Shown: positions 33,396 through 44,079 of the stretch, piece by piece
Numbering within the stretch: position 1 is the stretch's first letter
Layout of the letters: each line of letters opens with the position of its first letter
Assembly: GCA_947184155.2 (NCBI GenBank)
Contig: CAMXCT020001990.1
Location: forward strand, 241,001 to 305,000
Direction of reading: 5' to 3'
Source of the DNA: Cladocopium goreaui
Taxonomy: Eukaryota; Sar; Dinophyceae; Suessiales; Symbiodiniaceae
DNA: 64,000 nucleotides
Program-made: the position numbers and the translations under genes
The notes under the pieces: generated by a model
Seen by the model: only the letters and a program-made list of their open reading frames with translations
What the model was told of the DNA's origin: nothing
Database searches by the model: none

Positions 33396-33697
33396 GGCTA
33401 CGCAACCGCCGCTTTAGCGAGCCTACTTTTCGACCCTCTGGAATCCTGGAACCTCAAGTCATTGGAAAAAGACAGTGAATTTACCGCTACTTTTCTACAT
33501 TTTTGGGACCTGAATCTTCTTTCTTCATCTTTCTGCTGCTTCTGATCCTTTCTCTCTTATCTGATAATTTTCTCTCTTCTTCTTCTCTTCTTTTCTCTGA
33601 AGCATCAACTTCGAATTGTTTTTCCATCTGTCCATATTGTCAGAAGTTTGACTTCTAAATTTCCAAAACGCTGGTTGAAGTCTGAGTCTGAGTTGAA

Positions 33698-34141
33698 TCA
33701 CTTTGCTGCACGGAAGGATGGCTTCCTGCTGGAGTAGCAACCCTTGGGGGCACAGGAACGGTGGTCCTCCGCACTTCTAAAACAGAAGCCCTCTCCAAGC
33801 CAGCGAATGAGAGAGTCTTCATCTGAATCGATCAGCGGCGCAGTCAAGTAACAGTTTGAATGTACAACACAATTCGCTGCAATAGCAGCAGGATTCCAAT
33901 GCACCAGGTAAGCCAGCGTCCCGCACTTGGCATCTCCGCAGAGCACCTCGTTGCAGACTCTGCGGATTTCGCCTGGCAAAGGTGCCTTAAATACAGCAGC
34001 GCCGTTGCCAGCCAACTTGTCAGACGCATCATCAGTGTCCAAACTGCCAATGCCGATCTCTTCAAAAACTGCAAGGAGGGCATCGGGGCAAACTGCCCCC
34101 TCAATACCTTCATCTGCCTCCACATCATGGAACTCCGATGC
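33698..34141 (-). CDS. Gene E large 3' exon (Cys-rich)
   Basis: It follows ATGCCAG/G and encodes ASEFHDVEADEGIEG, then RRVCNEVLCGDAKCGTLAY, ANCVVHSNCYLT, a Trp/acidic stretch (LIRWLGEG) and a basic end with stop. The spaced Cys (CNEVLCGDAKC, CVVHSNC) suggest a metal-binding fold. A GC donor near GGAGAGG/GCTTC is possible, so the last 30 residues are less sure. Confidence 0.58.
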   Translation of the reverse strand, partial: ASEFHDVEADEGIEGAVCPDALLAVFEEIGIGSLDTDDASDKLAGNGAAVFKAPLPGEIRRVCNEVLCGDAKCGTLAYLVHWNPAAIAANCVVHSNCYLTAPLIDSDEDSLIRWLGEGFCFRSAEDHRSCAPKGCYSSRKPSFRAAK

Positions 34142-36732
34142 CTGGCATGTTTTTCAACAGATGTGGGGGAGGCATCGCATCAGAATGGATAAAGCACAAC
34201 ACAAAACATTCCATCATATGAATCATATGAGCGATCTGCAAAACTTACAGTAAATCTAAAATGCGGTCTTTGGCCAAAGTTATTTTTTTGTATTACAACA
34301 TATTTACTTTTACAATTATATAAGAGGTATATGGTATACGGTATGCGGGAAACAGTAATATAGTAATACTGCATACGGTACTGCTACTGGTTGCATCATC
34401 TGTTTCCCCTTGCAAACTGGATGCAGGAATATTTCTTTACACCTCCACTCCAGCATCTGCAACATCTTTGGCTGCCTTGCGCTTTCTTTGCAGCGCTGGA
34501 ACTGAATGGTATGGTATGATGTGTGCGAATGCAGCAGCAAATCACAGTTGCACTAGCTAGCCTTTCTCAAGCTCAAAAACAACCTTGAACTTGAACTTTG
34601 AACTTTGAATTCAGTTAGAGTTAGTTAGTTTAAGTTTGTTGGAAGAAGCCCGGATGAGCTCTCACAGCATGCACCAGACCTTTCACTGGCCAGCGTCTGC
34701 GTAGCTAAGTGACAAAGAACCATTTCAGTTGTAAATCTCCTCTTGGTTTGGGCCTTGCCAAAAGACCCCCCAAGTATGGGAAAATCACGTTGTTTCCTGC
34801 ATTTTGGCTTCCATTTTTGGCACTTCTCTATAAGTGGTTCCATGAAGTCTCTGGAAACGATTTTCGGGAAGAAAAACGCCAAAAATCTGAGCCCTTCGCG
34901 AAGGGCTCAGATCTTGATCGGTTTTTGTAACATAGCCCCTACATGGCTCAACATAGCCACCAAAATGGCTCGAGATATTACCAAAAAGGGCTCGGCTCGG
35001 TATGGCCCCAATCAGGCTTCATGGAGGTCTCTGGGTGCTCTTTAATGGCGCATTAAGTTTTACCGGGCCAAAAAACGATCAAAATCTGAGCCCTTCGCGA
35101 AACAAACAAGTCCAACCAACCGAACTTGTTTGGCCATGTTGGGTCAAAAACCGATCAAAATCTGAGCCCTTCGCGAACGGCTCTTCCCGAAAATGGTTTC
35201 CAGTGTCCAGAGACATCACCAATGGAACTTTTTAGATGGACCCGCCCGCCCACATAGGAAAGTTGATACTCTCAAGGACCTCTCTATTCACATCTGGGCC
35301 ATCCATCAGCAAAGGACATGTGACATGTTGTTGAGAAATCCTTGTAATTTCGTTATCGTGTTCGTTGTTGTTGTTCAAAACTGGTAATTTTCCCGTTGGT
35401 TTGGCTGCGCGAAAGGGGTTAAGAAGGGCGACTTTTTTGCGCCCAAAAAGGGTCCCAAAAACAAGGAAAAAAGTCGCCAGTAAAAATCCCAAACCAAAAG
35501 GAAAATTACTATTCAAAACAGGACATATTATATGTGTCGTAATGTCATGTCATGCCATGCCTGTTTAGGGAAAATGATAAAATGAAGGTTGAAAAGGATA
35601 CCGGATACCTGTTGTCATCGTCACTGCTCGCATGAAGGCACGAAAATACCAAACGCTCATCTGGAGGGCTTGAGCGATGGTGGGACAGGCAAAACATAAA
35701 ATCAGCATCCAAATCACCAGACCAAATGCACATCCATTACCACATATCACATAACTACATGACATTTCATAACAATACGTACGTGCTTGGTACAAAACCG
35801 TTTGCAGCAGTTTGTAATAATCAGGAAAACATCAAGACAGAAACTGATTGGCCAGGATCAAGAGTGTCAGCATATTTTTGCACATCTTCCGTTGTGTGAG
35901 CTGGGCCTTACGTATACTGTATACTGATACCGCCGATACCCCACAACTGAGAGCCTAGATGCTTCTGAACTTCTAGATGATCTAGAATCTAGAACCTTGA
36001 AGTTCTAGAGCAGGTACCACCCCTTCAGTTCTAGAGCCCTGGGTTGCGCTTCATCTCGCCTCGATGAAGCACAACCCCTGGGAATGCGGCGGCATGTTGT
36101 TTTAGGCCTGGATACCGGATACCAGTCTGTCCTAAACAGAAGACGCGGCTCTTGGCGGAACATAGGCTCAACATGGCTCCAGCATGACCACAATCAATAA
36201 TTATAATTTATAAGAATTAAAAACAACTCTCTTACTCTTACACTTTATATTTGCATTTACTGTGCTCACTATGTTACAAAATAAGTGGTTTCGGTTTAAA
36301 GTTTAAATTGTGTTTAAACGGTTTATCATTTATCCTGCCCCAGAACCAACCCGGCTGGTAACTCATAAAATATAATATATCATATATCATATATCATATA
36401 TCATATATTATATCATATATCATATATCCATATCAATGTCAATATCTATCGTTTTACAGATCGCTCCAATACACACCTGCGAAACGGAGAGGTTAGCCTC
36501 TTTCTCATATCGCATTGCAACAATACAATGACACAAACTGAACTTTGAGGACTTGCCAGCGACTTGCTTACTTACTGCTTATTTACTGTAGCTGCTGTAG
36601 ATGAGACAGTCAGTAGTGTTAGGGTCAGTCAATGATCAATGTGCCAAGTCTAGAGTTCAGAGTCAATCACACCTTGTCCGCGCCCGAGTCCAGAAAATCC
36701 AAAGGATCTTTCGCTTCTTCTTCAGCAGCCAT
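33698..36732 (-). CDS. Gene E: putative Cys-containing protein, exons partly resolved
   Basis: The start exon (36,673-36,732) is MAAEEEAKDPLDFLDSGADK, ending in a canonical GACAAG/GTGTGA donor. Candidate internal exons lie at about 35,609-35,757 (ending ACAACAG/GTATCC) and 34,443-34,501 (PALQRKRKAAKDVADAGVE before GGAG/GTGTAA). The large last exon is 33,698-34,141. EKDPLD-type N-terminus is shared with gene G (MSSVDEKDPLDYVE). The introns contain palindromic and fold-back repeats. The function is unknown. Confidence 0.42.
34849..35205. repeat. inverted-repeat cluster with a perfect 28-bp palindrome
   Basis: A perfect 28-base palindrome centred on GCCCTTCGCGAAGGGC spans 34,885-34,912. Its arm, with GATCAAAATCTGAGCCC, recurs near 35,066-35,100 and 35,150-35,178. 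TGGAAACGATTTTCGGGAA (34,851) recurs inverted with one mismatch near 35,185-35,203. The whole could form a cruciform or stem-rich RNA. Confidence 0.75.
35370..35522. repeat. fold-back element of about 150 bp
   Basis: The outer arms CAAAACTGGTAATTTTCCCG..GGTTTGG and CCAAACC..GGAAAATTAC..TTCAAAAC are inverted copies. An inner perfect 12-base stem, GGCGACTTTTTT against AAAAAAGTCGCC, surrounds GCGCCCAAAAAGGGTCCC. It resembles a small MITE or fold-back insertion. Confidence 0.65.
36673..36732 (-). CDS. Gene E exon 1
   Basis: It has an ATG in CCACAATGGCTGCTGAAG followed by 20 acidic codons and a canonical GT donor in phase 0. The AKDPLDFLD stretch parallels EKDPLDYVE in gene G exon 1. Confidence 0.55.
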
Positions 36733-37127
36733 TGTGGTCTTCGTTGCAGGCCACCTTGACTCAAAACTCAAGGTTCAACTAGAAATTAGAAACTTCAAAT
36801 TCAAACGTAATTCTGAACTTGTTGTGCTCTTTCTTGCTAGGCTAAACGGCTAAACTGGCTAGCGGCTAGGCTGATGACTGATGTTACTAGTCTCAGGCAA
36901 GCACACTGCACACGATATGCCAGCCTTTGGCAATTGAAACTTTATTGTTGTGAAGGACCTTTGCCGGTTGGCAGCGGTTGGCATCTCAGCATCTCAGCAT
37001 CTCAGGTGGCATTCATCTCATTTTTCTGATTCATGATGTTTTCTTTTTTTCACTTTCTAGAGGGCACATCCACTGCAACAGCATTGGGGCCAAAAGATAC
37101 AGCATAATGTGATTATTTGATAACATG

Positions 37128-37842
37128 TCACTGTGAGACCGTGCGTGTGCCAATGGAGCAGAGATGCACAGGTGTGTGCTCCAACACATTCACATAGATC
37201 ATGCTCTTCGCGAGGTTGTGATTCTTGAGCAAGTCCACGACCAGGTCCCAGCTTGTCTGAAACTCAAAACAGTGACCAGCGTCATCAGCATCAGCAGTCT
37301 TCAAGGCTGCAAAAGAAACTTCGTTCTGATTCGGATCCTCTTTGCCAAAGCCCGTTTCAAAAAGAGAATCATCTGGTGGCTGCAGTGACATGGAGGCCAG
37401 CACCGCACCCAGTGGTTTCAGGCACATGCTTGCGACCAGGTACACCTTGCACTGCAAACTGTCTCCGCTGGAAGAACTGCAATTGTATCTCACCGCAATG
37501 GCCGCATCCCCTGAGCACAAGAAGTCCTTTGACAAAGGATGTGGCAGGTTCTTGTCAATCTGGCACCGTATTTCCTTCAACAGAAGCGTGTGCAAAAGAT
37601 GAACTTCATCTTTGAGAGTGGATAGCTCCTTCGAGCAGAAGCCTTTCACAGAACATTGAACATGGTACCTTGCCACAGTCTCCTGTTGCATCCTGGTTTG
37701 CATGAGGGGCTCATGGTCAAACTCTGGAACTTCCTCTTCGAATCGTGAAGCAGCATTTGTTCTCGTCATGCCTTGCTGCCTGGCAGCCACTACGGCCCCA
37801 GGATCGACAGGCTGCTGGCTGTTCAGCTTCACTCCCCACAGC
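37128..37842 (-). CDS. Gene F2 terminal exon
   Basis: A 715-base exon follows GCGCGAG/G and encodes LWGVKLNSQQPVDPGAVV to IGTRTVSQ-stop. It has spaced Cys residues (CSVKGFCSK, CSSSSGDSLQC) and mixed hydrophobic segments. No domain is recognised. It is one of the longest uninterrupted coding stretches in the window. Confidence 0.65.
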
Positions 37843-40661
37843 CTCGCGCAGTCATTTGATAGCAGCAGTTAGTCTGGATTCTGGAGTCTGGTGTCTGAGC
37901 TGAATCAAATCATAATCGAATCTAATGATTGAATCATACAATAGCACACCATACATACACGATGCAGTTATCATAAGTCATAGGTCATTCATACATCATC
38001 ATCATCATCATCATCATATCATCATCATCATCATGAACCATCATCATCATCATCATCAGAAATCAGGTTCAGAATCAGAATCAGAATCACTGAAATTCAG
38101 TTCATGAATCATGAATCATGCTCAGCATCACTATCACCATCATCATCTTAAACCATCATCATCAGCATCATTTATCATTTATCATTTATCATGATCATTA
38201 TCAATGATCAATTAAATTATATGTTTAATTTTTAATCATTGAATCATCATTGTAATTGTAATTATTGTCATCACATCATCATGAATCATCGAATCATATA
38301 ATTTCATCATCATCATTCATCTTCATCAGAATCAGACTCAGACAGTCCGACTCAGAGTCAAACAAACATCACATCGTTGGAGACAGGTGGATGGTGGATG
38401 TGATTGATGTGATTGTTCGATGTGACCTCAATTCAGAAATTAAGTAAATGTCACTGTCAATGTTAAGTTGAGTCGAGTTGAATTTGAATCTGGAAAAGTT
38501 TGGAAAAGTAAAAAATAATTAATCATCATCTGAATCTGAATCATCACGGTATAGGAGTAGGGGTCGGAGTAGCAGTGCGGTCGTATGAATGCATGTTCGA
38601 ACGTGCCAAAACTGACAGTTGAGGACATGACCCTTTGCGCTGATCAGACTCAGCTGCAACCTCCTGGACCAGAGTGTGCACAACTCAAATTCACATCACT
38701 CGTCCATCATCAATATTAAAAAAAAAATGGATTCTGATTCCTGATTCCTGATTATATGACATTGAATCATTGAGTCATTGAGTCATATGAGAATGAGAAT
38801 GAGAATGTGAAAAATCGATCGAGAATCCAGATCCAAAAAAACAAACAGTTGAGTCCAGTGGGTCTTGAGTCTGGAGTCTGGCAGCAGCCCAGTCCTCCGC
38901 TTCGAGCCTGCGTTTTTTCCGAGATTTCCGCTCTTCTTTCCGCTCGCATTTCACGACTTTGTTGGATGACTTTGCCAAACGCGTGAACGATGCTTTCAAG
39001 CCACCAGAGGCCTAAGTCTCTGAATTTGAGAAAGTGAGAAAGAAAAAGAATAATAAGCATACAGAATACAGAGTAAGAATTAAGGAAGTTGAAGTTGGAG
39101 TAAGTAAGTGAGTGCAGTAAACACTGCATACAGTGACAGTGCGTCAGCAGTACGTCTGTGGAGTAAACAAATAATTACTGTGACTGTGACTCTGCAGATT
39201 GGCAGATGACTTTGACTCTACCGTACCTATGAATTATTGTGACTGAATTACTGACTAATATTAATATTATTATCAATGCCGATGCCAGTGACGATGCCTG
39301 GCCTCCATCCTTTCTTTGAACCACTTCTGGAAAACTTTGGAAGCCATGCCTTTGCTGATTTCGTGACCTTATTATCACCATCTCGCAATGTTGAACCAAT
39401 CAGAGTTCATGTCAGTGAGTGATGTCAGTGAGTCAGCAAGTCACAAGTTGTAACTGAAACTGTGAAGCGACCTGATGCTGCAAATGCAAAAATCTGCTGT
39501 CTAGCCTGCCATGTGACTCTCTGGGCTGGACTGACGGACGAAAAACAAAATCAAAATAAGACCCTGGCCATCCCTGCATACCTCCTTGAATTGCTTCCAA
39601 AAGGTGGCTTGAGCGACATGAAGGCCATGCATTCGCCCAACTTTCTGCGATGCAGCTCCACTCTGATCACCACTGAATTTCATACCTCCATGATGGTGCT
39701 GGCTGGGTTAGAATATGTAGTTTGCAGTTTGAAACCACTTGCACTTGCACTGCAATTTGCAACAGCTGGTCCAGAATCCAGAATCAAGAGTGTTTGACAG
39801 TTTGACTAAATGTACATTGACATTGACATCATTGACATGTCACTGTCGCAGAGAGAAGAGATACAGTAGTCTGAGAGTCTGAGAATATGAGGAAACCATC
39901 TCATATCAGAATCAAATCAGATTCATATTCAGCTCATAACTCATATTCATATTTTCGTTTTTCAATATTCAAAATATTACTATACATTACTATACTATAC
40001 TAGACTATACTGTACTATTCTGCATGAAAAAAACACACTTTGCACTCTGCACGGCAAACGATATCATTGAGCCGAATCGAGCCTTTCCCATAGTTGCAGC
40101 AGTCCCTCAGAACTAGTCGGCGATCCTTCTTCCGTCGTCTTTTGGCCTTCGGCTTCGGCCGCCCAGGCCCAGCATCTTTGTCATCATCATCATCATTGTC
40201 GCCCTTGCCATCGACTGAATCGATATCATTTGTGGACCTCAGGTGCAAAGAGCAGCACAAAGCAGTAGCGATAGCGGGGATGGCAAAGAGACAAGATAAG
40301 AAATCGGATAGCATCTGAATTCTGTTACTTGCATGAATGATGCAATGATTTCAGTGAGTTAGAGTTAGTAAATCATTTCAGTGATTGCAGTGACCTACCC
40401 GTCTCCTTCTACCGTAGACCATCATCATCTACTGTCTACCTTGTACTCAATTCAATACCAGGCCACTTGGATACAATCTTTGACAGCTGCTTTTCGTATT
40501 GTCCCAAAAGGGATTCAGCTGCCAATTTGTGCCAAGTCTTGGCCGTTCCAAGGTGTTGGCAACTCTCTGAAATGGACTTATTAGTGTGATGAGAACACTC
40601 CATCTTAAAGATGCCGAGACGGCTGTCTCGACATGTGGTACTTGCCACCTGGACAAACTCC
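37128..40661 (-). CDS. Gene F2: putative nuclear protein, 3' part of gene
   Basis: Exons at 40,440-40,661, 40,039-40,237, 39,582-39,662, 39,293-39,367, about 38,870-39,011 and the terminal 37,128-37,842 run in order. Phases agree at the junctions that could be checked (40,440 to 40,237; 39,582 to 39,367 and on to 39,011). The protein has an acidic/basic segment with GRPKPKAKRRRKK (AT-hook-like core and nuclear signal) and a Cys-rich stretch. The start is upstream and not found. The family is unknown. Confidence 0.55.
37995..38340 (+). repeat. (ATC)n / CAT-rich simple repeats
   Basis: Blocks of ATCATC and TTTATCATT-type repeats lie inside a gene F2 intron, giving poly-His frames. Similar, shorter ATCATC blocks occur in introns throughout 3-50 kb. 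Confidence 0.88.
38870..39011 (-). CDS. Gene F2 exon (basic), 3' edge unresolved
   Basis: It follows GACTTAG/G and encodes ASGGLKASFTRLAKSSNKV, then CERKEERKSRKKRRLEAED. A second frame (LWWLESIVHAFGKVIQ) is also open, so the frame choice rests on the phase-0 junction. The donor was not identified. Confidence 0.45.
39293..39367 (-). CDS. Gene F2 exon
   Basis: It follows AATAAG/G and encodes VTKSAKAWLPKFSRSGSKK and GWRPGI, 25 codons, ending GGCATC/GTCACT in phase 0. Confidence 0.5.
39582..39662 (-). CDS. Gene F2 exon
   Basis: It encodes SGAASQKVGRMHGLHVAQA and TFWKQFKE, 27 codons, phase 0 at both ends, ending in canonical AAGGAG/GTATGC. The acceptor GATCAG/A could instead be a few bases upstream. 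Confidence 0.55.
40039..40237 (-). CDS. Gene F2 exon (acidic, AT-hook-like, Cys-rich)
   Basis: It encodes STNDIDSVDGKGDNDDDDD, then AGPGRPKPKAKRRRKKD, then LRDCCNYGKGSIRLN...CRAECK, ending at a GT donor. PGRPKP resembles the core of an AT-hook DNA-binding motif. Phase 2 in matches the previous exon. Confidence 0.65.
40440..40661 (-). CDS. Gene F2 exon
   Basis: It follows GCTTTCAG/G and encodes EFVQVASTTCRDSRLGIF, then ESCQHLGTAKTWHKLAAE and KWPGIELST(R), ending ACAAG/GTAGAC, phase 2. An inverted, broken copy of part of this exon lies at 41,365-41,428. Confidence 0.65.
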
Positions 40662-41074
40662 CTGAAAGCCTGCATGAAGCAACAAAATGCAACAAACAGT
40701 ACAACAACAGTTAATAGCTCGACTTGGCTCAACTGAACTCAATAAAAAAACAGCAGAGCCTTGGGCTCATCCAATAACTTCAGTCGCTCTTGTAAGGGCC
40801 GGCCGAAACCAGCGTCAAGGCAGCATGGAGCTGACCGCATGAATTGCGTGAACACGCCAAAACCTTCGACTCAGGACTCATGGCGGCTCTCAATTCTTAT
40901 ATCATATCATATCATATCACTTCACTGATATAACTTAACAAGACGACCTGACCTGACTTGAGAGGGGGGGACGAAAGGTAGGTGGTGGCAAATACAGGAG
41001 GGACAGGAAGATAGAGAAATTAAACGAGGAGAAGAAGAACAAGAATAATAAAATCACGGTCAGTATTACAAGAA

Positions 41075-43330
41075 CTAATGCAAGATCGATGGATGCTCGG
41101 TTGAGGCACTTTGTGTGTAGAGGTGTAATCCCTCAAGGATGCAACGCTCATGACTCATGCCAAAGGAATGCGGCATGTGGTGGCGAGTATATAGAGTCGA
41201 TGGGGATCCGGGATGAGCATGTAGACAGCTGCAAAGCAGCAAAAAAAATAGAGATGAGATATCCAATATCACCAATCTCCAATGACATGCGCTTTTTGGC
41301 TGCGGACCAGGGGGGAATCGAATGGGGGAGGGGGAGGGGGGGGGTCCAACTTGGGCTAATAAGGCCATTTCAGAAAGTTGCCAGCACTTGGAACTGCCAA
41401 CACTTGGCACAAATTAGCAGCTGAGTCCCCCCTAAGTGGAGATTCCTTACTTTCAGCTCTCAATTTCTGGGAAAGGGCCAACCACCTCCCCCAGTACTAA
41501 ACTAGTACTAAAGTACATAGAACTCAGGTAGCCTAGGCTACCTTTCATGATCTGACCTAACTTACCTAACCAAACAACGAATCTGAATTTGAATCTGACT
41601 GTACTTGAATTCTGCATTGCTATACAAAAGGAACATCAATGAATTCAGTCCAGTCAGGGACAGTCTGAGACAGTCTGAGAAGCTTTCAATTTCTGTCTTG
41701 GATGCCACTGCCAGCAAGCAGAATGGGCTGAACTGCAGAGGCCGGTGCAGCCTGTCAAACTCAACTAAAGTTTTGTGATTGCTGACACCATTGAGCATGC
41801 ACCAGTTTGCTTGTCATTCATGTCCGACATGACGATATGCGATATGTATTGTATTTCTGCATTGCAACAAATCAAGAGCCTGCGCCACACTGCCGACGCT
41901 CCTGCTCACACACTTAGACAATAAGTTACACAAGTAATTTCAGAATCAGAAAAATACATGAATATAATATATAATTTATAATATCTAATATATAAAATAT
42001 AATATATTTATATAATATAATATATAATATAATATATAAATAATTATATACTGATACCGTGATACCCCTGATTCCAGAGCCAGGGTCAGAGTCGCAATGT
42101 GTCAAGACCTGTCCTGCCACTATGGATCTCCGCGTCAAGATGAAAATGTCTGTCTGTGACACGGCATGACCAAACCTGGCAGGCAGGATTACTGATGCAA
42201 TGCAGCACAGTAACCCTGGACTCATGCAGCTGCAAAACAGCTTCAAGACTGGGCATCTTACAAATGCAAGAGTCTGCGTTGAAGCTCATGATCCGCATCC
42301 ACTGCCAAAGCAGTAAGCTCTGACATTGACTTGCCAGTGACTTTGCCAGATGCCCTCAGAGAGAAGAAACATGCTCGGCCAGTGTCAACAGTCAACAGTC
42401 AACAATGATTGAATTTGAATGATTGGATTCAATTCGGTCACAGCGTGTCACTGTTCAAAGTTGAGAAGTTCTGAATTTGTTGGGGCAAGAACCACTCCGG
42501 AAAACCATGCGATGCATCCTTTGCCTCTTGCTCATTCAACCAAAGGCCTCAGGACTAGACAATGGCAGACAAGACTTGACTAGAGTACAGACTCAGGCTA
42601 CAAACTACATTGCTACATGCTGGCTGCTGACTCTCACTCTGACTGTGACTGGATAATATCAGAATCAGACTCAGACTCAGGCTAGACTAGACTAGATTCT
42701 GACTCTCATGACTCATGACTCATAACTGAATCTGAATAATATTATTATATAGTTTATAATGAATAATGATGATTGAACTGAGCTGTGTCAAGTCCTGAGC
42801 CGCCTTAGCCCATCACTTTCGAAGTTGAACAAGTACCTTCTGCAAAGTTCTCTCAGATCAGACTCCTCGTTGTCTTGACTTTCACACCTCAGAATCCAAG
42901 TTAAGAAATCGGAATCAACTTAGAAAACTACACTAGACTAGACAGGACAGGACCTGACTAGACGTCAAGACAAGAATCCAGTCCAGCCCAGTTCAAAAAA
43001 CACTGAAGCATGTCAGTGTAGCAAGTGTGAAGGAAAGGAACTGTAAACCGAAGTGGCAAGTAACAATACAGTAAACAGTAAACTGACTGTTTAAGTTTTA
43101 CAGTTTACATTGTACATCATTAAATCAAAAATGCATACTACAAACTGCAAACTCAGGGTCCGGACTCGTATCGTAAGACGTAGAAGAGGAGGCGCCGTAT
43201 TGGCTGATTGGTTTCCATCAAGAGAAACAGTTTCAACGGCGTTTGGAGGTCGTTGGCCCTCGGTGTTGTCACATAATTCAAGAACTTCAGAGCAGCAGCT
43301 GCAGCAGTATTTCACAGTATCAATTCACAA
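41075..43330 (-). other. region with possible exons of gene F2
   Basis: Candidate exon stretches lie at about 41,690-41,798 (MLNGVSNHKTLVEFDRL), 42,170-42,260 (MPSLEAVLQLHESRVTV, ending TGCCAG/GTTTGG) and 43,190-43,290 (either of two open frames). None could be phased with the first firm F2 exon at 40,661. The remainder is intron-like low-complexity sequence. Confidence 0.28.
41365..41428 (+). pseudogene. inverted, broken copy of a gene F2 exon segment
   Basis: The plus-strand segment starting ATTTCAGAAAGTTGCC and ending CAGCTGAGTCCC matches the coding strand of the exon at about 40,501-40,566 at most positions (by eye). It has a one-base deletion and an in-frame TAG where the exon has TTG. 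It is therefore an inverted duplicate that no longer encodes protein. Confidence 0.7.
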
Positions 43331-43748
43331 ATGAATCATTCCAATTCCAATCCCAATCTGCATGAATGAATTTGGAGGACTCTGGACTCTGGATGATTGA
43401 GGCCTGAGACCAGCACCATTTTGACAACATGGTGCGCCTGGTTCGCTGTTGCGCCATGTATGCAGCAGCATCTGATTGCTGGACCTCAAAATGCCAATGC
43501 CACCAATAGGATGCAATGCAATGATGCAGTGAATTGGCCAACAGAAGAACAGTCGAAACAAATTTATTTATGATAATTCTGATAATTGATAATATAATAT
43601 AATAATTTATTAATTAATGATTCTGAATTCTGATTCTGATGATGATGATAATTTATAATGATAGATGTCGATGATGATGATTCTGATGATAACTTCAGGA
43701 ACACATGTGCAATCAAATGAAATGTTTGGTTTGGCAGTTCGGCACCTC

Positions 43749-44079
43749 TCAAACTGAGACTGCGACATCAGCATCTGTGTCAGCTGTCTTCCCAGGCTCT
43801 TTGTCTTTGGCCGCCAAAGCCCGAAACAGTGGTTCCAACATGTTGTGGAAAAGCGCAAACGCAAGTGTAAAGCTTGCTACACTTGCCACTCCAGTCCAAC
43901 GGCTTTGTGCTGGTTTGGCTGGTTTGCTTGAAAGAAACAAATGCTTCAACAGCACTGTCACATGATCTGAGATGGCCCGTCTAAGTCTTGAAATGTGTTG
44001 CGACGACAAATCAATCAATAACTTGTCCTCGACGTAGACGGCGATCGTATTGAATCTCCAATCAGAGTACCCAACGAGC
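43749..44079 (-). CDS. Gene F1 terminal exon
   Basis: It encodes LVGYSDWRFNTIAVYVEDK, HISRLRRAISDHVTVLL and a hydrophobic stretch that might be a membrane helix, ending DADVAVSV-stop. It is 331 bases (phase 2 in), matching the previous exon. Confidence 0.66.
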
